From Phenylobacterium sp. (lineage in GTDB: Bacteria > Pseudomonadota > Alphaproteobacteria > Caulobacterales > Caulobacteraceae), in the NCBI RefSeq assembly GCF_030681155.1, contig NZ_JAUXXE010000057.1:34383-98382 (forward strand): a DNA stretch of 64,000 bases, written 5' to 3'. The first letter of the stretch is position 1, and every line of letters starts with the position of its first letter. This document shows, piece by piece, positions 16,683-26,475 of the stretch. The notes under the pieces were generated by a model. The model worked only from the letters and a program-made list of their open reading frames with translations. It ran no database searches and was not told the DNA's origin. The position numbers and the translations under genes were made by a program.

Positions 16683-17759
16683 CTAGGGCACGACTGTCGT
16701 GAACAGGTAGACCGCAAAGATCAGCAGATGGACCACGCCCTGCAGCACCGTGGTCCGCCCGGTGCCCAGGGACAGGGTCGTGACGATCAGGGTGAGCATC
16801 AGCAGCACCATGGCCTTGGCGTCGAGGCCCAGCGACAGCGGCCAATCCATCACCAGCGAGACCACCGCCACGACCGGAATGGTCAGGCCGATGGAGGCCA
16901 GGGCCGATCCAAGCGCCAGGTTCAGGCTGGTTTGAAGCCGGTCGGCGCGGGCCGCGCGCACCGCGGCCAGGCTTTCGGGCGCCAACACCAGGGCGGCGAT
17001 GATCACCCCGACCACGGCCTTGGGCGCACCGGCGTTGGCGACCGCCTGCTCGATGGTCGGCGCTAGCGACTTGGCCAGCAGCACGACGGTGACCAATGAA
17101 AGAACGAGCAGGCCGAGGCTGATCCAGGCGTCGAGCGTCGTCGGCGGGGCCGCGTGCGCCTCTTCGTCGTGCGCCTTTGGTCCGGTGGGAAGGAAGTAGT
17201 CCCGATGGCGCACGGTCTGCACCAGCACGAAGGTCCCGTAGAGCACCAGCGACACCAGGCCGACGAAGGCCAGTTGGCTGCCGGAATAGACCGGCCCCGG
17301 CGTGCTGGTGGTGTAGTTCGGCAGCACCAGGGTCAAGACCGTCATGGCCGCCAGGGTGGCGAGCGCTGCGCTGACGCCGGCCTGGCCGAATTTCTGCTCA
17401 AGATGGCGCGCGCCGCCGACCAGAAGGCAGAGGCCGACCAAGCCGTTCAAGATGATCATGATGGCGGCGAACACGGTGTCCCGCGCCAGCCCCGAAGCCG
17501 CCATGCCGCCCGACAGCATCAGCGAGACAATGAGCGCGACCTCGATGACCGTCACCGCGACGGCCAGCACAAGGGTGCCGTAGGGCTCGCCGATCTTGTG
17601 AGCCACGACCTCGGCATGGTGCACAGCGGCGAGCACGCAGGCGATCAAACCGGCGGCCAGGGCTATGTCGAACGCCCCGCCGAGTTTCGCGCCGAGCAGC
17701 AGGAGAGCGCCGACGATGGGCGAGAGCCAAGTCCAGGCCGGAAGTCCGATTTTGGGCAT
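16683..17759 (-). CDS. chaA: calcium/sodium:proton antiporter, ChaA type
   Basis: An 11-span inner-membrane cation exchanger of 358 residues. Two alpha-repeat halves are visible: HHAEVVAHKIGEPYGTLVLAVAVTVIEVALI (split around residue 60-85, with the GEPYG and E residues of the transport site) and LVLAPESLAAVRAARADRLQTSLN in the second half (about 265). Pattern and order follow E. coli ChaA closely. A hydrophilic, His/Asp-rich loop lies between the halves. I start it at the ATG at 17759 because AGGA lies six bases upstream; in-frame starts at 17786 and 17813 are possible. Confidence 0.9.
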   Translation of the reverse strand: MPKIGLPAWTWLSPIVGALLLLGAKLGGAFDIALAAGLIACVLAAVHHAEVVAHKIGEPYGTLVLAVAVTVIEVALIVSLMLSGGMAASGLARDTVFAAIMIILNGLVGLCLLVGGARHLEQKFGQAGVSAALATLAAMTVLTLVLPNYTTSTPGPVYSGSQLAFVGLVSLVLYGTFVLVQTVRHRDYFLPTGPKAHDEEAHAAPPTTLDAWISLGLLVLSLVTVVLLAKSLAPTIEQAVANAGAPKAVVGVIIAALVLAPESLAAVRAARADRLQTSLNLALGSALASIGLTIPVVAVVSLVMDWPLSLGLDAKAMVLLMLTLIVTTLSLGTGRTTVLQGVVHLLIFAVYLFTTVVP

Positions 17760-17897
17760 GACGCATCCTAAACGAAGCGTAGCCATGGCGCGAGGCGTTG
17801 GCGTGTCATTCATGCGCCCGCGACTCTGAGCCCTTGCCCCTGACCATGGCCCTGCTAAAAGCCCGCCGACACCGACACCATTGCCCCCGAGGGTCCG

Positions 17898-18833
17898 ATG
17901 AAGCTGCTGGCCGGCAACTCCAACCGCGCGCTGGCCGAGGCTGTGGCCTCCCACCTGGATCTCCCGCTGACGCGGGCCCAGGTCAAACGCTTCGCCGACA
18001 ATGAAGTCTGGGTGACGATCGACGAAAACGTCCGCGGCGAGGACGTCTTCATCCTTCAGTCCACGAACTACCCCGCCAACGACAACCTGATGGAGCTGCT
18101 GGTCTGCATCGATGCGCTGAAGCGCGCGTCGGCCAAGCGGATCACCGCCGTCATGCCCTACTTCGGCTACGCCCGGCAGGACCGGAAGACCGGGGGGCGC
18201 ACCCCGATCTCGGCCAAGCTGGTCGCCAACCTGATCGAACGCGCGGGCGCCGACCGGGTCCTGACCATGGATCTGCACTCCGGCCAGATCCAAGGCTTCT
18301 TCGACATCCCCACCGACAACCTGCTGTCCGCGCCGCTGCTGGCGACCGACATCAAGGAAAACTACCAGAACCCCTCGGACATCATGATCGTCTCGCCCGA
18401 CGTCGGCGGGGTGGTTCGCGCCCTGGCCGTCGCCAGCCGGCTGAATGCCGAACTGGCGATCGTCGACAAGCGCCGCTCGGGACCGGGCAAGAGCGAAGTG
18501 GCTAACGTGATCGGCGACGTCGCCGGTCGCCGCTGCATCCTGTTCGACGACATGATCGACGGCGGCGGCACGCTGTGCAACGCGGCCCAGGCCCTGGTTG
18601 ATGGCGGCGCCCTGGAGGTGTCGGCCTATGTGACCCACGGCGTGATGTCCGGCGCCGCGGTCGAGCGCGTGAACAGCTCGGTCCTTAAGGAGTTGGTCAT
18701 GACCGACTCCATCCCAGCCCCCGAGCGGGCCGGCGACGGCGGCAAGATCCGTTATGTGAGCTGCGACAAGCTGTTGGGCGAGGCTATCCGCCGTATCGCC
18801 AATGAAGAATCAGTCTCCAAACTGTTCGACTGA
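17898..18833 (+). CDS. prs: ribose-phosphate pyrophosphokinase
   Basis: Prs makes PRPP from ribose 5-phosphate and ATP, feeding purine, pyrimidine, histidine and tryptophan synthesis. The 311 residues contain [17 protein letters not shown], the flexible-loop region [23 protein letters not shown], and the PRPP-binding segment [23 protein letters not shown] precedes the ATG. A perfect 11-base inverted repeat follows the stop. It is monocistronic as far as can be seen. Confidence 0.97.
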   Translation: MKLLAGNSNRALAEAVASHLDLPLTRAQVKRFADNEVWVTIDENVRGEDVFILQSTNYPANDNLMELLVCIDALKRASAKRITAVMPYFGYARQDRKTGGRTPISAKLVANLIERAGADRVLTMDLHSGQIQGFFDIPTDNLLSAPLLATDIKENYQNPSDIMIVSPDVGGVVRALAVASRLNAELAIVDKRRSGPGKSEVANVIGDVAGRRCILFDDMIDGGGTLCNAAQALVDGGALEVSAYVTHGVMSGAAVERVNSSVLKELVMTDSIPAPERAGDGGKIRYVSCDKLLGEAIRRIANEESVSKLFD

Positions 18834-18838
18834 TCCAC

Positions 18839-18865
18839 AAGCTTGACCGCCTCACGGTCAAGCTT
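18839..18865. terminator. perfect 11-base hairpin after prs
   Basis: AAGCTTGACCG (18839-18849) and CGGTCAAGCTT (18855-18865) are exact inverted copies with a five-base loop, beginning four bases after the prs stop. There is no T-run afterwards, so it may be an RNA-stabilising stem or a Rho-assisted terminator. Confidence 0.55.
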
Positions 18866-18952
18866 GGTGAATTCCCGTTAAGGATACACGGTCACATTCT
18901 CGCCCGTTCAAGGCGCTATGATTCGTGCCTATTTAATTGGGGAAGGCGCAGG

Positions 18953-19990
18953 ATGATTTCCGCTTCTCGCGCGGGCCTGACGGCCTCCGCTATCGCACTC
19001 GCAGCCATACTGACCGCTTGCGCCGAGCCGCCCGCGCCAAAGTCGGCGCCACCGCCTCCGCCGCCCATCGCTCTCGCGCCGAAGCTGATCGAACAGGCCA
19101 GCGCCTATCGCTACTACATGGACAGGGCCTCGAAGATCACCCCGGCCTTCGCCGCTGGCCCGGATATCGCCCAGGCCCTGAAGGTCGGCGTTTCCTACGA
19201 ACCGAAGCAGTTCCTGCAAGGCGCGATCGCCTATGGCGCGATCGTCGCGCTGCAAGATCCGGCCTTCGTGGCTGGCGTGCGGCAATATGCGGGCAGCCCG
19301 GCGCAACGCCAGGAAATCGCCTACGCCATCATGAAGGACCCTGCCTATGTGGTCGGGATCCAAGGCTCCAGCAGCGCTGCAGGCCTGGTGGTCAATGCGC
19401 TCGGCGCAGACGGCGCCTCGTTCTACGAAGCCGGCAAGACCGTGAAGCAGTCGGCCTACGACATTCAGCGCCAGTCCTGGTCCAAAGCCGACGTGGCCAG
19501 CCGCGACCTGCGCCTGTCCCAGGCCAAGTCCCTCAGCGCTACGCCGCTGGTTGGCGATCTGGCCGAGACTTCGCGCCTTCAGCAGGCCGCGACCGGCGGT
19601 CAGACCCTCGGCCTGACCGGCGCCCCCGCCACCCCGCCGTTCACGCCGGTGGTGATTCGCAGCCTCTCGATCGCCGCCCTCGCCATTCTCGGCTACGGCA
19701 ACGAGACCAACATCGAGACGCTCAACGCCCTGATGGTCGAGCCGAACATCGCCTCGTGCACCAACCTGGCCAAGTTGAACCTCTATCAGTGCCTGGCAGT
19801 CTCCAAGCCGCACTACGAGGACATCTTCTGCCTCGGCCAGCACGCCATGATGGATACGGCCCGTTGCGTGATCAAAGCCTCCGGTCAGCCTGAGCCTTAC
19901 GAGTACAAGTTCGTGCCGAAGGTTCGACCCGACGCCACCTACACCGTGACGCCAGTCAAGAAGCCGGCGAAGAAGGCCGCCAAGAAGTAG
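18953..19990 (+). CDS. predicted lipoprotein of unknown function
   Basis: A 345-residue protein with a type II signal peptide: the lipobox LTAC places the lipidated cysteine at residue 23. A proline-rich linker (PPPPPP, about 35) follows, then a mostly helical Ala-rich body. Four cysteines cluster near the C terminus (around 264, 275, 290 and 302), which could pair in the periplasm. The tail is lysine-rich (KKPAKKAAKK). No known domain is apparent to me. It stands alone between prs and rplY. Confidence 0.75.
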   Translation: MISASRAGLTASAIALAAILTACAEPPAPKSAPPPPPPIALAPKLIEQASAYRYYMDRASKITPAFAAGPDIAQALKVGVSYEPKQFLQGAIAYGAIVALQDPAFVAGVRQYAGSPAQRQEIAYAIMKDPAYVVGIQGSSSAAGLVVNALGADGASFYEAGKTVKQSAYDIQRQSWSKADVASRDLRLSQAKSLSATPLVGDLAETSRLQQAATGGQTLGLTGAPATPPFTPVVIRSLSIAALAILGYGNETNIETLNALMVEPNIASCTNLAKLNLYQCLAVSKPHYEDIFCLGQHAMMDTARCVIKASGQPEPYEYKFVPKVRPDATYTVTPVKKPAKKAAKK

Positions 19991-20073
19991 GTACAATTCA
20001 TCGCCTGCGCCCGTTGCCACGGGCCTGGGTTTTGTGTATCTACGCGCACCTTTCGGCCCAAAGGGGTCGTTCC

Positions 20074-20109
20074 GTCGCCGCGCGGGTTATCGCGCGGCGG
20101 CTTCGTTTT
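20074..20109 (+). promoter_or_regulatory. terminator-like hairpin in the rplY leader
   Basis: A GC stem of about ten pairs (centred on CCGCGCG at 20078-20084 with CGCGCGG at 20091-20097, extended on both sides) is followed by TTCGTTTT, ending 11 bases before the rplY ATG at 20121. It could end the lipoprotein transcript, or act as an attenuator in the rplY leader. Confidence 0.5.
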
Positions 20110-20120
20110 GAGGCAAGGCC

Positions 20121-20744
20121 ATGGCCGATATCATCCTGAACGTTGAAGTCCGCGAACGCACTGGTACCGGTGGCGCGCGTGAAACCCGCCGCGCGGGCCT
20201 GGTCCCCGGCGTGCTGTACGGCGGTGACAAGGATCCCGTGGCCGTCGCCGTGAAGTCGAACGAGTTCCGTAAGGCGCTCTACACCGGCAAGCTGCTGGGC
20301 CACCTGGTGACCCTGAAGTACGGCGACGAAACCCAGCCGGTCATCGCCAAGGCGATCGACATGGACCCGGTCACCGACGTGCCGGTGCACTTCGACCTGT
20401 TCCGCGTCGACGAGCACCAGCTGATCAAGATCGCCGTGCCGGTGCACTTCAAGAATCATGAAGCCTCGCCCGGCCTCAAGAAGGGCGGCACGCTGAACAT
20501 CGTCCGTCACGACGTTGAACTGTCCTGCCCGGCCGACGCCATTCCGGAAGAGCTGGTCTGCGACCTGACCGGCCTGGACATTGGCGACACCATCCGTATG
20601 TCGGCCTTCGAACTGCCCAAGGGCGTCGTCGCCTCCCTGGACCGCGACTTCGTCGTCGCCACCCTGGCCGGCTCTTCGGCGTCCGCCTCGGCCGACGCCG
20701 CGGCTGACGATGCGGCCGCCGCCGCTTCCTCGACCAGCGAGTAA
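20121..20744 (+). CDS. rplY: 50S ribosomal protein L25/general stress protein Ctc
   Basis: The long (CTC) form of L25, 207 residues, which binds 5S rRNA. The N-terminal L25 domain (1-95) has RERTGTGGARETRRAGLVPGVLYG, and the C-terminal TL5 domain follows (about 100-185), then an Ala/Asp/Ser-rich acidic tail typical of alphaproteobacteria. A terminator-like hairpin lies just upstream. It is followed at 32 bases by pth, the usual neighbour. Confidence 0.96.
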   Translation: MADIILNVEVRERTGTGGARETRRAGLVPGVLYGGDKDPVAVAVKSNEFRKALYTGKLLGHLVTLKYGDETQPVIAKAIDMDPVTDVPVHFDLFRVDEHQLIKIAVPVHFKNHEASPGLKKGGTLNIVRHDVELSCPADAIPEELVCDLTGLDIGDTIRMSAFELPKGVVASLDRDFVVATLAGSSASASADAAADDAAAAASSTSE

Positions 20745-20776
20745 GCAAAGCGATCTCTTCTTCGCGGGGAGATCGT

Positions 20777-21388
20777 ATGCTTGTCCTATCGGGCCAAGGA
20801 AATCCGGGAGCCCGCCATGCGGGCAACCGGCACAACATCGGCTTCATGGCCGTTGACGAGATCGGGCGCCGCTGGCGCTTCGGTCCCGAACGCTCTCGTT
20901 TCTCCTCCCTCGTTCGCGAGGGGGAGATCGAGACGCCGGACGGCGCGGTCCGCGCCCTGATCCTGAAGCCCCAGACCTTCTACAATGAGACTGGCCGCGC
21001 CGTGGCCGAAGCGCTCAAGTTCTACAAGCTCAAGCCCGCCGACCTCGTGCTGTTCTACGACGAGATCGACATGGCGCCTGGCCGCTTCCGCATGAAGACG
21101 GGCGGTGGCGCGGCGGGCAACAACGGCGTCCGCTCCCTCACCGCCCATATTGGCCCCGACTTTCGCCGCGCGCGGCTTGGCGTGGGCCATCCTGGGCACA
21201 AGGACCGCGTGCAGGGCCACGTGCTGTCGGACTTCCACAAGGTCGACCAGCAGTGGGTCGCCGATCTGCTGGCCGCCGTCGCCGACGCCGCGCCCCTATT
21301 GGCCGCCGGCGAGGACGAGAAGTACCAAACCGAGGTCATGCGCCTGGCCCCGGCCGACAAGAGCGACATCCCGCAGGGCCGTGGCTGA
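20777..21388 (+). CDS. pth: peptidyl-tRNA hydrolase
   Basis: Pth releases tRNA from peptidyl-tRNA that drops off the ribosome. N9 (GQGNPGARH) and the catalytic H19 (GNRHNIGF) align with N10 and H20 of E. coli Pth; KPQTFYNETG carries the second conserved asparagine and VLFYDEIDMAPG the conserved aspartate. At 203 residues it has a normal length. rplY-pth-ychF is a widespread gene order and fits a translation operon. Confidence 0.96.
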   Translation: MLVLSGQGNPGARHAGNRHNIGFMAVDEIGRRWRFGPERSRFSSLVREGEIETPDGAVRALILKPQTFYNETGRAVAEALKFYKLKPADLVLFYDEIDMAPGRFRMKTGGGAAGNNGVRSLTAHIGPDFRRARLGVGHPGHKDRVQGHVLSDFHKVDQQWVADLLAAVADAAPLLAAGEDEKYQTEVMRLAPADKSDIPQGRG

Positions 21389-21452
21389 CTGGCCTGACGA
21401 CATTTTCTCCCGCGTCCGCTAAACCGGCGCCGACCCAATCCTAGAGGACGAC

Positions 21453-22550
<1,098 letters not shown>

Positions 22551-22558
22551 CGCCGCCG

Positions 22559-22615
22559 CCTCCCAGCGGGAGGATTTCTATGAGCGGCGCCCGGCTATCT
22601 CCGTTGGGCGCCGCT
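22559..22615 (+). terminator. two hairpins after ychF
   Basis: CCTCCC-agc-GGGAGG (22559-22573) is followed by ATTTCTAT, then AGCGGCGCCC (22583-22592) pairs perfectly with GGGCGCCGCT (22606-22615). Together they are a plausible transcription end between ychF and the first dienelactone hydrolase. Confidence 0.55.
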
Positions 22616-22656
22616 GCGATCTCTGCTTAGCTCCCCGCCACAAACGGGAGAGACGC

Positions 22657-23325
22657 ATGGGCGAGACGATCACCCTTCGGGGCGCGGACGGCTTCGAGTT
22701 TTCGGCCTATCACGAGCAGGCCTTCACCCCGCGCAAGGGCGGCGTGATCGTGTTGCAAGAGATCTTCGGCATCGACCGCCACATCCGCGCCGATGTCGAG
22801 CGCTGGGCCAAGGCCGGCTACGAGGCCATCGCCCCTTCCCTCTACGACCGCCGCGAGCGTGGCTTCACCGCCGGTCATGATCCCGAGGGGCTGACGGCAG
22901 GGGTAGCTCATGCGCGCGCCACACCGCTGGACCAGGCGCTGGGCGATATCGCCGCGTGCCGCGATTTCCTGGCCGCGCGTGGGAAGGTCTTCGTCGTCGG
23001 CTATTGCTACGGTGGGTCACTGACTTGGCTGACCGCCGGCAAGCTGGAAGGCATCGCGGCCGCCTCAAGCTACTACGGCAGCCTGGTGCAGGCCAACGCC
23101 GCCCTGAAGCCGCTCTGCCCGACCATCATCCACCTGGGTCACACCGATCCCGGCATCAAGGCCGACGAGGTGGAGGCCGCGGTCCACGAACACCACCCCG
23201 ATGTCCCGGTCTACATCTACGAAGGCGCGGGCCACGGCTTCAACAATGAGAGCCCAGAGCGCTATGCCGAGGAGGCCGCCGACCTGGCGCGAGCCCGGAC
23301 GCGCGAGCTGTTCGAGGCCGCCTGA
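22657..23325 (+). CDS. dienelactone hydrolase family protein (copy 1)
   Basis: An alpha/beta hydrolase of 222 residues with a cysteine nucleophile. E35 (LQEIFG), C117 (GYCYGG), D164 (HTDPGI) and H193 (AGHGFNN) make the full dienelactone-hydrolase set. Such enzymes open lactone rings in aromatic degradation, but many members have other, unknown substrates. The next gene is a paralogue starting two bases after its stop. Confidence 0.9.
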   Translation: MGETITLRGADGFEFSAYHEQAFTPRKGGVIVLQEIFGIDRHIRADVERWAKAGYEAIAPSLYDRRERGFTAGHDPEGLTAGVAHARATPLDQALGDIAACRDFLAARGKVFVVGYCYGGSLTWLTAGKLEGIAAASSYYGSLVQANAALKPLCPTIIHLGHTDPGIKADEVEAAVHEHHPDVPVYIYEGAGHGFNNESPERYAEEAADLARARTRELFEAA

Positions 23326-23327
23326 AC

Positions 23328-24008
23328 ATGGGCGAGACCATCACTCTGAAGAGCAGCTTCGATGCCTTCGAGCTCTCGGCCTATCACGCCAAGCCGACCG
23401 ACGCCCGGCGCGGCGGGCTGGTGCTGATCCAGGAGATCTTTGGCGTCACAGACCACATCCGCGAACTGGCCGACCGCTTCGCCGAGGATGGCTACGAAAC
23501 CATCGCGCCCGCCTACTATGATCGGCTGGAGCCCGGCTTCGCCGCCGATTACGGCCAGGAAGCCGTAGCGCAGGGCGTGCGCTACTCTCAAGAGACGCCT
23601 TGGGACCAAGTGACCGGAGACACCCAAGGGGCCATAGACGCCCTCTCAGGGCCGGTTTTCGTCACCGGCTTCTGCTGGGGCGGCGCGGCGGCCTGGTTGG
23701 CGGCCTGCCGCTGCACCGGCCTCTCGGCCGCCTCGGCCTTCTACGGCCGGCGGATCACCGAGCTGAAGGACGAGACGCCGAAGGTCCCGATCATCCTTCA
23801 CTTCGGAAAGACCGACGCCTCGATCCCGCTCGAGCGCGTGGAGGAAATCCGCGAGGCGCATCCAGACGTGCCCGTGCACCTCTACGAGGCCGGCCACGGC
23901 TTCTTCTCCGATCGCCGCACGGACTACCACGCCGACAGCGCCCGCCTCGCCCGCCTGCGGACCCTCGCCCTGTTCTCCAACAACGGCGGTGGTCGGAGCT
24001 CGATGTAG
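23328..24008 (+). CDS. dienelactone hydrolase family protein (copy 2)
   Basis: A 226-residue paralogue of the previous gene. E36 (IQEIFG), C116 (GFCWGG), D163 (KTDASI) and H190 (AGHGFFS) are all kept. Both begin MGETITLK/R, and they share roughly half their residues by eye, which points to an old tandem duplication. It is followed directly (stop at 24008, ATG at 24009) by a GNAT gene, so the three are one operon. Confidence 0.9.
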   Translation: MGETITLKSSFDAFELSAYHAKPTDARRGGLVLIQEIFGVTDHIRELADRFAEDGYETIAPAYYDRLEPGFAADYGQEAVAQGVRYSQETPWDQVTGDTQGAIDALSGPVFVTGFCWGGAAAWLAACRCTGLSAASAFYGRRITELKDETPKVPIILHFGKTDASIPLERVEEIREAHPDVPVHLYEAGHGFFSDRRTDYHADSARLARLRTLALFSNNGGGRSSM

Positions 24009-24506
24009 ATGAGCGTCGACGTGATCGAGACCCTACGGCTGCGGCTGCGGCCGTTGAAGCACGACGATCTCGACGCCTTGTCCGCGATCACAAGCGATCC
24101 GTCGGTGATGACCTTCGTTGGCGACGGCGCGCCGCTAAGCCGGGCCTCGACCGCGGAATGGATCGCCAACGCCGCGCGGAGTCTTCCCGAGACCGGCTTC
24201 GGCAGTCGCGCCGTGGTTCACTGTGACACCGATAGTCTGATCGGCTGGGCCGGCCTTGTCTGGCGGACAGACGAGGCGCTTGTGGAATTGATCTACGGCT
24301 TTGGCCGTCAGTACTGGGGCCAGGGCTTCGCAACCGAGGCCGCGCGCGCGCTGGTCGAGGCGAACCCCACCTTGGCTATCGACGCTACCATCGACCCATC
24401 CAACGCCGCGTCGCGCCGAATTCTCGACAAGCTCGCCTTCGCGGAGGTCGCGACTGAGCTTGACGAAGATGGGCTACCAACACTGCGTCTTAGGCGGTCT
24501 CGGTAG
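24009..24506 (+). CDS. GNAT-family N-acetyltransferase, RimJ/RimL type
   Basis: A 165-residue acetyltransferase. The N-terminal ETLRLRLRPLKHDDLDAL and the acetyl-CoA-binding segment YGFGRQYWGQGFATEAARALV (about 97-117) are typical of the RimJ/RimL-like branch, followed by the NAASRRILDKLAF motif. The substrate is unknown. Its end overlaps the convergent membrane-protein gene by 17 bases. Confidence 0.85.
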   Translation: MSVDVIETLRLRLRPLKHDDLDALSAITSDPSVMTFVGDGAPLSRASTAEWIANAARSLPETGFGSRAVVHCDTDSLIGWAGLVWRTDEALVELIYGFGRQYWGQGFATEAARALVEANPTLAIDATIDPSNAASRRILDKLAFAEVATELDEDGLPTLRLRRSR

Positions 24507-24981
24507 GGTCGTTCGGCTCTTCGATCTGCTTGCGAACGTCAGGCACGGTTTCCAGCGCCCGCACCAGTACGGCCTGGGCCGCCAGTATGCCGATGCCGGC
24601 GGCGTAGCCGGAGAACACCCCGGCGGGATAGCGGCCGCCGTGACCGACCGCCCAGACCTGCCAGTAGATGAACCCCGCCGCCACGGCGAGCAGGCCCACG
24701 CCGGTCAGCACCGAGATCGCGGTCTGGCCAAACCCCGCCTGGTAGCTCAGCCAGACATAGCGAGCGAGCAGCCGCTTGAGGAAAGGGACCAGCAACGGCA
24801 GCGTCAGCGAGAGGAACATGATCAGCCCAGGCCAGATCAAGGTCCGCTGGATGATCAGCTCGCTGCCGCCGGGCAGCACCTGAAAGGCGTGAAGCACCGC
24901 CCCGACGTAAATCAGCGCGGCCGCACCTACGGCGACGTCCTGCATACGTTTGAAATCGCGCCACGCGCGCGTGAAAGCCAT
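24490..24981 (-). CDS. hypothetical four-span membrane protein
   Basis: A 163-residue protein. After a basic N terminus (AWRDFKRMQD) there are four hydrophobic spans at roughly 18-40, 48-68, 82-104 and 118-140, and an acidic C-terminal tail. I start it at the ATG at 24981. It lies downstream of apt on the same strand, 41 bases after the apt stop runs the other way in order of transcription (apt is upstream). I do not recognise the family. Confidence 0.6.
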   Translation of the reverse strand: MAFTRAWRDFKRMQDVAVGAAALIYVGAVLHAFQVLPGGSELIIQRTLIWPGLIMFLSLTLPLLVPFLKRLLARYVWLSYQAGFGQTAISVLTGVGLLAVAAGFIYWQVWAVGHGGRYPAGVFSGYAAGIGILAAQAVLVRALETVPDVRKQIEEPNDPTETA

Positions 24982-25022
24982 GCCCCGCACTTATCCGATG
25001 GTTTGAGCCGCGATAAGTCCCA

Positions 25023-25550
25023 TCAGTGACCTTCGAAGGTCGCGAGGACAGAAACCGCCACGCCTGCATCGCGAAGGCGCTGCGCGCCGCCAAGCTCGGG
25101 CAGATCGATCACGAAGGCCGCGCCGATGATGTCGGCGCCGACCTGGCGCAGCAGATGGGTCGCCGCCAAGGCCGTGCCGCCAGTCGCGATCAGGTCGTCG
25201 ATCAACAGCACGCGATCGCCGGGGTTGAGGGCGTCCACATGCATTTCGATGACGTCGGAGCCGTATTCCAGCGCGTATTCCACGGCCACCGTCTTGTGCG
25301 GCAGCTTCCCCTTCTTCCGCAGCGGCACGAAGCCGGCCGATAGCTGGTGAGCGACCGCGCCCCCGAGGATGAAGCCGCGGGCCTCGATCCCGGCCACCTT
25401 GTCGACCTTGAGGCCGGCCAGGGGCTGGACCAGCTCATCGACCGCGCGGCGGAAACCGCGCGCATCGCCCAGCAAGGTCGAGATATCGCGGAACATCACG
25501 CCCGGCTTCGGATAGTCCGGAATGGTGCGGATCAGCTTGGTCAGGTCCAT
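25023..25550 (-). CDS. apt: adenine phosphoribosyltransferase
   Basis: Apt salvages adenine to AMP using PRPP. At 175 residues it is the usual length. [18 protein letters not shown] near the N terminus, [10 protein letters not shown] and the PRPP-binding loop [16 protein letters not shown] (about 118-133) are the family signatures. It is transcribed divergently from the aspartic protease gene. Confidence 0.96.
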   Translation of the reverse strand: MDLTKLIRTIPDYPKPGVMFRDISTLLGDARGFRRAVDELVQPLAGLKVDKVAGIEARGFILGGAVAHQLSAGFVPLRKKGKLPHKTVAVEYALEYGSDVIEMHVDALNPGDRVLLIDDLIATGGTALAATHLLRQVGADIIGAAFVIDLPELGGAQRLRDAGVAVSVLATFEGH

Positions 25551-25618
25551 ATCTTCAACTTATCGCCGAGGGGCGACGGCTTGGCTATGCTGAGCGCAAG
25601 AACACAGCCCTGGACGCC

Positions 25619-26413
25619 ATGAAGCCCGCATCCCTAGCATCAAGCGTCCTGCTGGCCATCCTGGCGTCAGGACAGGCGGCGTGGGCCGGCGAGACCGCCT
25701 GCTGGTACGAACAAGGGGTCATCGTGGCGCCGGCCTCAATCGACGGCCTGGCGGGCGACTACATCCTCGACACGGGCGCGCCAAGAACCCTGTTGCACGA
25801 GACCAAGGCCCAGGGCGCAGGCCTGACCGAGACCTCTCTCCATGGGCCGGTGCGGATCGCAGGCCTTTCGCTGCAGGGTCAGGCCTTCAGCGTCGCCGAT
25901 CTGGACGCGCGTACCTGGGCCTTCCCGACGCCCATCGCCGGGGTGATCGGGGCGGACCTGCTGGCGGCCTATGTGGTCGATGTCAGCTTCGAGCCCTGCA
26001 GGGTCGCGATCTATCCGCGCGGGAAGGCGCCGGCGTTCGACGCCAAGACCGTCTTGCGACTGAAGCGCGGCGCCGGGATCGCCACCGCACAGGCCGCCGT
26101 TTCCGACGGCGCGGTCTCGCGGGCCGGAGACTTTGTCATCGCCACCGGAGCCGATACGGCGGTGCGGATCGAGACTGGCCTGGCCAGCGCGCCGGGCGCC
26201 GCCAAGCCGCAGGAACTCCTACCCTACGGCGCCATCCGGGCCAAACTGCGGGCGGCCTCGTTCGGCGGGGAGCTGTTCGAAAACCTGGACGGCGGCCTGG
26301 TTCAGGACGACACCGCCGTGACAGGCGTCATCGGCGCGCCGCTGCTCGCCCGCTGGCGACTGCGGTTCGACTTCCCGCAAGGACGGTTGCTCCTTCGCCC
26401 CGCCGGCGGCTAG
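25619..26413 (+). CDS. exported retropepsin-like aspartic protease with two lobes
   Basis: A 264-residue protein with a signal peptide (1-23, cut after AWA). Lobe one has the catalytic D51-T-G-A motif (YILDTGAPRTLL) and the closing GVIGADLLAAY segment (about 111). Lobe two repeats this layout, but its DTG reads A-T-G (FVIATGADTAV, about 177) and it closes with GVIGAPLLARW (about 238). The protein therefore looks like an internal duplication with one lobe inactivated. Single-lobe relatives in bacteria act as dimers. The target is unknown. Confidence 0.78.
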   Translation: MKPASLASSVLLAILASGQAAWAGETACWYEQGVIVAPASIDGLAGDYILDTGAPRTLLHETKAQGAGLTETSLHGPVRIAGLSLQGQAFSVADLDARTWAFPTPIAGVIGADLLAAYVVDVSFEPCRVAIYPRGKAPAFDAKTVLRLKRGAGIATAQAAVSDGAVSRAGDFVIATGADTAVRIETGLASAPGAAKPQELLPYGAIRAKLRAASFGGELFENLDGGLVQDDTAVTGVIGAPLLARWRLRFDFPQGRLLLRPAGG

Positions 26414-26422
26414 CCGCCAACG

Positions 26423-26451
26423 AAAAAGGCCCCGGACAAGTCCGGGGCCTT
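26423..26451. terminator. bidirectional intrinsic terminator, protease/petC
   Basis: GGCCCCGGAC (26428-26437), a two-base loop and GTCCGGGGCC (26440-26449) form a ten-pair stem. Five A residues on the left make a T-run on the minus strand, so it mainly ends the petABC transcript. Confidence 0.85.
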
Positions 26452-26475
26452 CGTCGTCTCGGATGGAAGGCGGCC

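Noticed and set aside
16683..18638. A 651-residue reading of the ChaA gene
   Set aside because: The N-terminal 280 residues lie antisense to prs and have no protein-like character; ChaA itself begins near 17759 with a ribosome site.
22580..22630. 16-codon ORF after ychF
   Set aside because: It lies entirely inside a perfect hairpin, which explains the sequence better than coding does.
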